NCBI RefSeq assembly: GCF_020966635.1
Contig: NZ_JAJKFQ010000005.1
Coordinates: forward strand, 1 to 64,000
Direction of reading: 5' to 3'
From: Stieleria sp. JC731
GTDB lineage: Bacteria > Planctomycetota > Planctomycetia > Pirellulales > Pirellulaceae
DNA length: 64,000 nt
The position numbers and the translations under genes are program-made. The first letter of the stretch is position 1, and every line of letters begins with the position of its first letter. Below the pieces are notes generated by a model, which made no database searches, was not told the origin of the DNA, and saw nothing but the letters and a program-made list of their open reading frames with translations. This document shows, piece by piece, positions 9,597 through 17,160 of this stretch.

Positions 9597-9862
9597 GCGA
9601 CTGATTTCGTCTGGACGCGATGGAGTTTAGGCGATCGGTCGATCAGCCCCTTCGTCCGTTTTGCAGGGGATCCAGCGGTTACGGAGTTTGCCTGACGACC
9701 GCAATTCTTTTTCGATTCACCTGTCGTGTTTGGAAGTTTCGATGCTTGAGCACGTTGACCTTGCCGTCAGCGATCAAAACGCGGTACATGGCATTGACCG
9801 GTCGTTTTTCGCCGGTTGTCACATGGTGGCAAGATGCCTCTCTTATCTGAATCGAAACCTGT

Positions 9863-10474
9863 ATGGTCGAACGAAAACGCAACTTGGTGGCGGAGAGTTT
9901 AGAGTCGCGGCAGTTGATGGCCGCCGTTTCGCTCGATACCGTCTGGGATCAGCATTCCAAACGTTTGACCGCGCCAATGCATGTGACTGAGGCTGCCGGA
10001 GTCCGAGCGGCTGAAATTCGAATCCAATATGACCCTTCGGTATTGACGACCGACGAGGAAAGCATCCGAGCCGGTGCGATCTGGGAGGAGAACGCGGCTT
10101 TGGTTGTCAATGTGGATGAAGAACAGGGAACGATCGTCGCATTTCTTTATACGGCCGAATCGGTACCCGCAGATCATGGCGATCTGATCGAAATCGATTT
10201 TGAATACGCTTCACCACGATCAAAACGCATGTCGACAAAGATCGATGTTCAAGAAGTGGAATTGAACGAAGGTGCAATAGCGTTAGATCAGCCTCCTGTC
10301 ATCGGTGACGATGACGCCGACGCATGGGTTTCACGTCAAGTCCATCGACGTCACCACGCCCATTGGCGACCACCTTTTCAGCCGTCTGTTGTCGACACCG
10401 TTTTGCGTGACCGATTCGATGACCTCGATGATCGATGCCAATATGGTCCGCAGCTTCCACGCTGGGCTAGCTAG
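9863..10474 (+). CDS. Small secreted cohesin-like protein (LEPR-XLL type)
   Basis: 203 residues from the ATG at 9863. The N-terminus has SLESRQLMAA. Residues 20-150 are a single cohesin-like domain clearly related to that of the preceding gene (AAGVRAAEIRIQYDPSVL, GTIVAFLYTAES, GDLIEIDFEYAS, VELNEGAIAL match in order). The last 45 residues are His/Arg/Asp-rich and unlike anything recognised. It probably arose by duplication of the cohesin part of the gene at 8379. Its 3' end overlaps the convergent AraC gene by 8 bases. Confidence 0.75.
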   Translation: MVERKRNLVAESLESRQLMAAVSLDTVWDQHSKRLTAPMHVTEAAGVRAAEIRIQYDPSVLTTDEESIRAGAIWEENAALVVNVDEEQGTIVAFLYTAESVPADHGDLIEIDFEYASPRSKRMSTKIDVQEVELNEGAIALDQPPVIGDDDADAWVSRQVHRRHHAHWRPPFQPSVVDTVLRDRFDDLDDRCQYGPQLPRWAS

Positions 10475-11522
10475 CGTTTAACTTTTCTGGTTTGCTCAGT
10501 GAAGCCGGTGCCGCAAAGGGATGCCTTTCCAGCGGTTCCGCTTTGGTATCGCGAACGGTTTTACTTTGTCGACGATACTCCGCTGGTGATTGACCGTTCC
10601 AGCGCCGGAACGCGGTACTGAACGATGATGGGGATTCGTAGCCGACCAGCAATGCGATATTCGAAATTTCTATATCGCTCTCGTGCAGCAACCGACTCGC
10701 TTTCTGCATTCTCAAATCGGTGACGTATTGCAGCGGCGGCAGTCCTAAGATGTTTCGAAATCGATCCGAAAAGGCAGACTTGCTAACGCGGGCAAGTCGA
10801 GCCATCTGTGGAACGGTCCATTGCGATTCCGGCGCGACGAGCACCTGTTTAATTACCGGGCCAATCACCGTGTCGGTCATCGCGCGAACGACACCCGAAG
10901 ATGCCGGTCCATTGACGTCGCGAGAAGTCCGACGTAGTTCAGCCGTTAGCGTGCGGATCAGAACAAGTTCACCGAGCTTTCGTACAATCGCTTGCCATCC
11001 CGGTTCACCGTCTTGGGCGACTTGTTGAATCAGGTCGATGATAGGCAAACAGGATTTCAACTCTGTATCACGGCGATGGTTTAAGTGCACAACCTCGGGA
11101 AGCCCGATCGACAATGGGTTGGAATTCAATTGGTCAAGCTCGAATTGAGCATGGATGATTTCACACGTATCTTGGTCACTCGGAATGATTGGCCAAGTCG
11201 GTGCTGCCAACCGTTCGGAAACCGGTTCGGCTGAAGCTTGTTGACTGCGGACGAAGCGATGCCCGATCCCTGATGTCGTAATTAAATGGTCGCCGCTGAC
11301 GATTCGTATCGGATCCATTTCGGGATCATCGAATAGGATCCAACCGCTGCCCTGGGTCATTACATGAAGGCAGACCGTTTTGTCGGGAATTTCGATACCC
11401 CAATTTCCACTCAATCGCCAGGTCGCTGCCTGCCAACCGGGGAGGTACAGTCTGGAGATCATCTCGGTGATCGGATCGGATTGCAGTGGCGTCATCGGCC
11501 CCAGCACTTCTATTGGAGGCAA
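10467..11522 (-). CDS. AraC-family transcriptional regulator with N-terminal cupin
   Basis: 351 residues; the Met at residue 10 is an alternative start. Residues about 10-190 match the cupin-type sensor of AraC regulators (cupin_6 kind: YLPGWQAATWRLSGNW, VSGDHLITTSGIGH). Residues about 245-340 contain the two helix-turn-helix motifs of the AraC domain (VPQMARLARVSKSAFSDRF, then ALLVGYESPSSFSTAFRRW). It is cytoplasmic and DNA-binding; the ligand is unknown. It lies in the same direction as, and 157 bases after, the LEMR-protein gene. A 13-bp palindrome CGGTGTCACACCG (11603-11615) sits in that gap and is a candidate operator, possibly its own. Confidence 0.85.
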   Translation of the reverse strand: MPPIEVLGPMTPLQSDPITEMISRLYLPGWQAATWRLSGNWGIEIPDKTVCLHVMTQGSGWILFDDPEMDPIRIVSGDHLITTSGIGHRFVRSQQASAEPVSERLAAPTWPIIPSDQDTCEIIHAQFELDQLNSNPLSIGLPEVVHLNHRRDTELKSCLPIIDLIQQVAQDGEPGWQAIVRKLGELVLIRTLTAELRRTSRDVNGPASSGVVRAMTDTVIGPVIKQVLVAPESQWTVPQMARLARVSKSAFSDRFRNILGLPPLQYVTDLRMQKASRLLHESDIEISNIALLVGYESPSSFSTAFRRWNGQSPAEYRRQSKTVRDTKAEPLERHPFAAPASLSKPEKLNAS

Positions 11523-11679
11523 CGGGATTGATCACGTTCATCCCAAAGCTGGGGAACGCGCGAACGAACGTCCGTTGCTATAAGAGACGGAAACCGGACC
11601 GACGGTGTCACACCGCCAAAGAGAAACTTTTTTCGTCCGGCGATTTAGCGTCTTTTAGAGTGTTAGCGATCCAAATCGT

Positions 11680-13059
11680 TTATTGTTCGACCGCCGCGTC
11701 AGCTTGATTCTGAGAGGCGGTGGTTAGCAATAGGCCGCCTGCAACCAAGATTCCGCTCAGGGTGATTCCCGAGCGTTTTGACGCCCGTTTGTCTCGGTCG
11801 CTTTCCGAATCATCCGAGCCATCGTCCGACGGGCCATCCCAACGGGCTACTAGGTCGGAACCGGGCTCATTTTCAAGGTCGCTGTCTAAACCGGGCGCAT
11901 CGGCGAGTTGGAAGTTGCGTATACGCCCGACATTTGGAGCCAATTGGACACGCAGTCCCGTCTTGCCACTGGCGGCGAAAGTGTGGGGAAGCGAGCTTCC
12001 GGTGATCTGAATCAAGCCCCCATCGTCATCCACCGAGGCCGATACGGAATCACGTGAAACGCTTGGAGACGTGATCGCCGGTGCGGATGTTGGTGGTGGG
12101 CCTGCGGACTTTCCAGTGACCGGTTGGCCAATAGACGATGGATTTGTAGCCGGTTGAATAGTGGCGTTCGCGGTCTGAAGATCGATATGCCAGACATTAT
12201 TCGTCGTGCGAGCTTCTGGAAGATCGAACAACGCTTCGGCGGAATCGAGTTTGCGAAGTTCGATTAAGCCACCTTCTTCATCTTCAAAGTCAACGACAGG
12301 CCGCTTGGGTTTCGGACGTTTGCTGATCGGAAACTCCTGTTGAATACCATCATCAGAGCCAAATTCTGGCGGCAACGATGAAGGCTCTTCGGCAATCGAG
12401 TTGATGCTTTGTTCCAGGATATCGACATCAATTTGAGCAGAACCTGTCGCTTGCAGGATTTCACTCGGTGAATCAAACAGCGTTTCAAAATCCGCGTCTT
12501 TGGATTCGAATTTAACCAGCACGGGGGAGACTGCGATCTGTCGACGAGGTCCTGGGAAGCGACGCCCAAGTTCTTCCACGGCCCGTTCGAAAGACGCTGC
12601 AACGCGTTCTGGAAATACACGATCCACTTCAGGGGGCAGCTGCCCGTCTGGATCCAATGCATCAGACGGAGCGGGCCGGTCGAAGCTTTCCAAAACGGTA
12701 GGATCGAAATCACGAAGTACAAAGACATTGATGGGTTTGCCATCAAGAGTGAACGCGATTTCATCACCCGGGCTATGGGCGGGCGTTCTGTCAGAAGCCT
12801 TCTGTTGGGGAGTTAGCAGCTGTGAAAAAAATGCCGCTCCCCCGTCGTCACCAGCCTCCAAAAGCACTCGGCGCGGTGGCAATTCAATCGCATCATCGAT
12901 ACCCGAGAAGATTGCAGCGGCCAGCATGGTGCGCATTTCCAAACGTTCGACGTTCAGCGGACGTCGAATCGGCGGATTTTTTCGCTGTGCATTCTTTTGC
13001 TGTGCAGCCGCGTTTTGCACCGGTTGTGAATTCTTCATAGGGGATCGGAATGGTTTCAA
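11680..13059 (-). CDS. Hypothetical exported LEMR-motif protein
   Basis: 459 residues with no recognised domain. The N-terminus is rich in Lys/Gln/Asn and leads into LEMRTMLAAA (about 40-49), a LEPR-XLL motif. The middle is acidic and proline-rich. Near the C-terminus is a hydrophobic stretch, SGILVAGGLLLTTAS, preceded by a basic DKRASKRSG, so the protein may be anchored by its tail. It starts 11 bases after the end of the kinase gene, so sigma factor, kinase and this protein look co-transcribed. It is a candidate target or partner of that signalling pair. Confidence 0.6.
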   Translation of the reverse strand: MKPFRSPMKNSQPVQNAAAQQKNAQRKNPPIRRPLNVERLEMRTMLAAAIFSGIDDAIELPPRRVLLEAGDDGGAAFFSQLLTPQQKASDRTPAHSPGDEIAFTLDGKPINVFVLRDFDPTVLESFDRPAPSDALDPDGQLPPEVDRVFPERVAASFERAVEELGRRFPGPRRQIAVSPVLVKFESKDADFETLFDSPSEILQATGSAQIDVDILEQSINSIAEEPSSLPPEFGSDDGIQQEFPISKRPKPKRPVVDFEDEEGGLIELRKLDSAEALFDLPEARTTNNVWHIDLQTANATIQPATNPSSIGQPVTGKSAGPPPTSAPAITSPSVSRDSVSASVDDDGGLIQITGSSLPHTFAASGKTGLRVQLAPNVGRIRNFQLADAPGLDSDLENEPGSDLVARWDGPSDDGSDDSESDRDKRASKRSGITLSGILVAGGLLLTTASQNQADAAVEQ

Positions 13060-13070
13060 ACGTTAGTTCG

Positions 13071-15860
13071 TCAGATTCCTTCGAGCGACGAGTTTGGTTT
13101 TAGTTCACGGTACTCTGGACGATCGAAAAACTGAGGCGGCGGTTCGAACCCTTTTTGAATCGCCAGTTGTACAGTTTCCTTGGCAAAGTCGATACAAGCC
13201 ACCTGCGTGATGTTCGTTGGATGTTGATTCTTTTCAAGCAGCCTAATCACGGCAGCAGTCGCAAGGAATTCATCGGCAACGCTCGCTAGACGAGTTCCAT
13301 CGTTTTCCCACAGTTGCCGTCGTTGCAATGTGAATTCGATCGATTCGTCGGTGTTCCGATCATCGCGAAGCAGACGGGCACAATTGTAAAAGTGTTTGCT
13401 GAGGTATTCACGGTAGCGGGGGACTTCGGAGGCAGTCCGGTGGGCAACCATTTGGTGCTTGACAGCCTTGCGATACGATTCCAAAGCTCGCTTGGTTTGA
13501 TGAAGTTTTTCCTGAACGAAGCCAAGGTTGTTGAGGATGCCGCCGAGCGTGCTCTGGATCTCGGCATCCTCGGTGAATTCATTGACTAGGTTCTGTTGAA
13601 ACAGCAACGCTTGATCGAATGCTTCGCGTGCGTGTTCAAAATCGCCTTGTGACGCAAGAGCCAACCCAAGGTTGTTTTCAGTCACAGCTAGGTCACGCTG
13701 ATGGGCAAGCGAAAACGGTTGACGATCGTGTAGCTGTCGTTGGATGTCTGCGGCTTGCCGATAGGACTCGATTGCCCCACCGGGATCACCGTAGGCAGAA
13801 TGCGCTGCTCCCAGGCTATTGAGCGTCAACGCGACTTGGCTCGCAAGTTTCGAATCACTTTGATTGCGATTTAACGCTTCGATTTGAATCTGCAAAGCTT
13901 CTTGAGCGTATTGGATCGATTTGGCTGGCGCCTTGTCCGCAAGCAACCCACTGAGGTTTTGATAAGTGGATGCCAGCTGCCGCTGCAACGTTTCGTTGTC
14001 TTCTTGAGTGCTCGCGATTTCCAGGCTGCGCTGCAGTGTTTTTTCGGACTCTTCGATCCGATTAGTTTTTCCAAGTAGCAGCGCATAGTTGCCCATCGAA
14101 AGCGACAATGCCGTTTGAAACTCAGGCGAATCGGGCGATTTCGCAATCAACGAATTGCCTAAAGAAATCGCCGAGATGTAATGTTCCTCGGCCGATTGAT
14201 ATTGTCCTGCCCGTTCGAGCGCCAGTGCCAGATTGTTTTCGCTCGTTGCGAGTTGGTTACTCAGTTCAGTATCGGTTGGCGAGTTCGCAACCAATTTCTC
14301 TAACAGCGCACGGGACAGTTCGAGAGAGTCGATCGCGATTTCCGAAGATCCAATTTCGTTTTGCAGTGATCCGATTTTGCCGTACGTGATTGCTAGGTCG
14401 TGCGTCAGTTTAGGATCGTCGTCGGCTTGTTCGGCGAACTTCTCGTAGTATGTCAACGTCTCTTGAAGCAATTGACGTCGTACCGATTCTGCCTCGGGGA
14501 TATCGGCAAGCAACTCGGCCATCTTTGCGCCAAGCTGGTCCACTGTGGTTCTGGCAAGTTGTCCACTCCGTTTGGCAAGGAGCGCGTTCCGGTCAGATTC
14601 CTGCTTTGCCGATGCGATCAAAGCGGTGCTGATCGCGAGAATGAAAAGTAAGACGATTCCGGAGGCAAGTCCAACCGCAACGGCTTTCTTGCGAGTCATC
14701 GCCCACAATGCGAGCCGGTCCAATTGGGTCGGGGCCCGTGCCAGGGTGGGCGTGCCTTCGAGTGCTCTCTGTAAATCCTGTGCGAATTCCAACGCGGTAT
14801 CGTAGCGATGGTCTCTGCTTTTCGACATCGCTTTGGCGATGACCGTTTCGATCGCCTTGGGGATATCCGATCGTATCGAACTGATCGGAGGCGGCAGACG
14901 TTCTTCGATTTGTCGCAGCACCACAGGTGTTTCGCCGCCCTCGAACGCCGGACGTAAACAAAGCATTTCGTACAACGTCACGCCTAGTGAATAGACATCT
15001 GTGCGTCCATCCACGATGGCTGATTCGCCCCTGGCTTGTTCAGGGCTCATGTATTTCATGGTGCCCACGATGTCGCCGCTTCGCGTCATCGAGGCTTCCG
15101 TTTGACATCGGGCCAAACCGAAGTCGGTGACCCAAACCTTTCCATCGTTACCAAGCAACAAGTTCGAAGGTTTGATGTCGCGATGGACGATCCCGGTTTC
15201 ATGGGCCGCATGAAGAGCGCCGGCAATCTGGATGGCTTCGGTGACGCAATCCGAATAGTCAGGCTGAATCTGTTTGTCGCGTTGTTCAACGATCCGTTCG
15301 CCAAACGATTGCCCGTCGACAAATTGCATCGCGTAGTAATGCACGCCACGGTCCATCCCAACCGTGTAAACGGGAACGATACAAGGATGATTGAGCTGCG
15401 CTGCGGCTTGAGCTTCGTGTTTAAACCGTGTGATTTGTCTTGCATCCAGTACGGCTGCAAAGGGCAACAGCTTGATCGCGACAACTCGGTCCAACGAAAT
15501 TTGTTGAGCGCGATAAACAACACCCATGCCTCCGCGGCCGACTTCTTCGATCAACTTAAAGTCGCCGAGGACAGATTCTCCCGGATCGGTTTGAGCTGCT
15601 TCGTCGGTTCTGAAATTGCGAGGCGAAAAGCCAGCGGCAACTTGATGCAAATCTTCGAGTCCATTGACATAGGATTTCAATGGATCAAGAAGTTCCGGAT
15701 CATCACCGGCCAGCTCGGCGATATCGGGCGGTGTGCCCTGTTCCAAAAGCGACAGATAGCGATCCAGCAATGTGGCCAATCGGTCCTTCTGCGCAGCAGT
15801 CAAATGCCGGGTCATTGCCGGTTCGACGCTCAGATCGGTCACCGAAAAATCTTGCATCAC
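13071..15860 (-). CDS. Transmembrane Ser/Thr protein kinase with TPR repeats
   Basis: 929 residues. The Hanks-type kinase domain spans about 101-370: glycine loop GRGGMGVVY (108-116), catalytic Lys in VAIKLL (K130), HRDIKPSN with Asp228, DFG (246-248) and MSPEQARGE in the activation segment. All core residues are present, so it should be active. One membrane helix follows (about 395-417, VGLASGIVLLFILAIS). The remaining 500 residues, expected outside the cytoplasm, are made of TPR-like helices (for example ENNLALALERAGQYQSAEEHY). The ATG at 15857 is an equally good start. It lies 42 bases after the ECF sigma gene. Kinases next to ECF sigma genes are common in planctomycetes, which suggests that the kinase controls this sigma factor. 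Confidence 0.9.
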   Translation of the reverse strand: MMQDFSVTDLSVEPAMTRHLTAAQKDRLATLLDRYLSLLEQGTPPDIAELAGDDPELLDPLKSYVNGLEDLHQVAAGFSPRNFRTDEAAQTDPGESVLGDFKLIEEVGRGGMGVVYRAQQISLDRVVAIKLLPFAAVLDARQITRFKHEAQAAAQLNHPCIVPVYTVGMDRGVHYYAMQFVDGQSFGERIVEQRDKQIQPDYSDCVTEAIQIAGALHAAHETGIVHRDIKPSNLLLGNDGKVWVTDFGLARCQTEASMTRSGDIVGTMKYMSPEQARGESAIVDGRTDVYSLGVTLYEMLCLRPAFEGGETPVVLRQIEERLPPPISSIRSDIPKAIETVIAKAMSKSRDHRYDTALEFAQDLQRALEGTPTLARAPTQLDRLALWAMTRKKAVAVGLASGIVLLFILAISTALIASAKQESDRNALLAKRSGQLARTTVDQLGAKMAELLADIPEAESVRRQLLQETLTYYEKFAEQADDDPKLTHDLAITYGKIGSLQNEIGSSEIAIDSLELSRALLEKLVANSPTDTELSNQLATSENNLALALERAGQYQSAEEHYISAISLGNSLIAKSPDSPEFQTALSLSMGNYALLLGKTNRIEESEKTLQRSLEIASTQEDNETLQRQLASTYQNLSGLLADKAPAKSIQYAQEALQIQIEALNRNQSDSKLASQVALTLNSLGAAHSAYGDPGGAIESYRQAADIQRQLHDRQPFSLAHQRDLAVTENNLGLALASQGDFEHAREAFDQALLFQQNLVNEFTEDAEIQSTLGGILNNLGFVQEKLHQTKRALESYRKAVKHQMVAHRTASEVPRYREYLSKHFYNCARLLRDDRNTDESIEFTLQRRQLWENDGTRLASVADEFLATAAVIRLLEKNQHPTNITQVACIDFAKETVQLAIQKGFEPPPQFFDRPEYRELKPNSSLEGI

Positions 15861-15902
15861 TGAAGTCTTGCATCACAGGGTGGTTGCACCCCAGGTTGAT
15901 CA

Positions 15903-16604
15903 CTAGGCCTGAGGCTCGTCACAGGTTTGTTTGAACTTGTCCATCGCTCGCAACCAAAGCATGCGAACAGTCCCGGGCCGTCTTTCCAGTCGCTCAGCGA
16001 TTTCATTGAAAGATAGGCCTTGCAGGTTCCGAAGCACGATCACGTCACGATATTCGGGACGTAGCTTTGCCAACTGGTCAGCCAACTCGACCGCGCGTTC
16101 TCGTCGCCGAGTCGGTTCGCTTGGCGAGGGCCCACGATCGGTCAGGATGTTGGCGAAGTGACAAACACTTTCATCAAGCTGGGCGCTAATCGCTTCGATC
16201 GAAATCTCACGGCGCATGTCACGCTTTTGCGCGTGGAAATGGGTGTCGATCGCGTCACGGAGGCAATTCATCAATATCTGTCGTAGCCAGCACAGCAGTT
16301 CGGGTTCGCTGGCGCCGCGAAAGTTATCAAAGTCGCGGTGGGCAGCCAGCATGGTTTCTTGGACAAGATCCGAAGGATTCATTCTGCGTCGCAGCCGCTG
16401 GTCAAGCTGAGTGGTCGCCAGGACGGTGAGGTAGTTGCGGTACAGCTGTAGCAAGTCACCTAGAGGCCCAAGATCCGCCTTCGGGTTATCCGATTCGCCA
16501 CGAGCCAGAGCGAGAAGTTCGGGCATCGAAATCGGATCGTCAAACGTCAAGTTCGGAGGGTTGGACGTTGCTTCGTGATTCGACATGGCTTCGTCGTAAG
16601 ACAT
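15903..16604 (-). CDS. ECF-type RNA polymerase sigma factor
   Basis: 233 residues; several Met codons near the start (16604, 16586) are possible. Region 2 is seen as RRMNPSDLVQETMLAAHRDF followed by LLCWLRQILMNCLRD; region 4 is LRPEYRDVIVLRNLQGLSF with NEIAERLERRPGTVRMLW. Region 3 is absent, as in ECF sigmas. No anti-sigma gene is adjacent; a Ser/Thr kinase follows instead, which fits planctomycete ECF groups controlled by kinases. It heads the operon sigma, kinase, LEMR protein. Confidence 0.9.
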   Translation of the reverse strand: MSYDEAMSNHEATSNPPNLTFDDPISMPELLALARGESDNPKADLGPLGDLLQLYRNYLTVLATTQLDQRLRRRMNPSDLVQETMLAAHRDFDNFRGASEPELLCWLRQILMNCLRDAIDTHFHAQKRDMRREISIEAISAQLDESVCHFANILTDRGPSPSEPTRRRERAVELADQLAKLRPEYRDVIVLRNLQGLSFNEIAERLERRPGTVRMLWLRAMDKFKQTCDEPQA

Positions 16605-17160
16605 GGCAGTTTGATAAGTCGTTTCCGCCGGAGATTTCAGACCAGGTACCGCTGCTGTTTTATGTATATCGATGTTTTTTAAAGCACCCCGTCAGTCAAG
16701 CTGCGCCAAAAACCTCTCTGATGCACTGGGAAAAGTACCGCTTTGACGACAATCACGACGATTCGGTTCCAAGCTAGGCTGCTGGGCCAGTAGCGTGGTG
16801 AAATGGCAAAGAAAATTCGGCAATCGGGCAACTTGCAGATCGCCAACGCGAGAATCGTAACGACAAGAAGCTTCGATCATTGCTCGACCGAGCCGTTGTT
16901 CAAGTCCGAGGTGGCCTCGATGGCGGGTATCAGCCTCGTTTCCATGCCCATTTGCTAGGGTTTTAACCAGTCAGGTCTTCAGCGTATCCCATTCTGAGTC
17001 TATTCAAGTTCTGGAGAAACGCAGATTAGTTTTGTGTGCCATCACGGTCGGGTTTATAGGCGGCTGTTGCAGAGGGGGCCGTGGACACTTTGACATTCAT
17101 CCGGGCTTTTCAGTTAAACTACTAAACCCCTCCTTCGGTTCCCCGCCAAGTAACCGGCCC
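16605..17160. other. Divergent intergenic region
   Basis: It holds the promoters of the ECF sigma operon (minus) and of the DUF1549 gene (plus). Apart from the promoter candidate near 17090 no hairpin, repeat or RNA gene was recognised. A 62-residue minus frame at 16692-16880 looks like noise. Confidence 0.5.
17090..17120 (+). promoter_or_regulatory. Sigma70-like promoter candidate for DUF1549 gene
   Basis: TTGACA at 17090-17095, a perfect -35, is followed after 18-19 bases by TTAAAC/TAAACT at 17114-17120. Transcription would begin near 17127, about 35 bases before the ATG at 17161, which supports that start over the longer frame from 17032. Confidence 0.45.
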
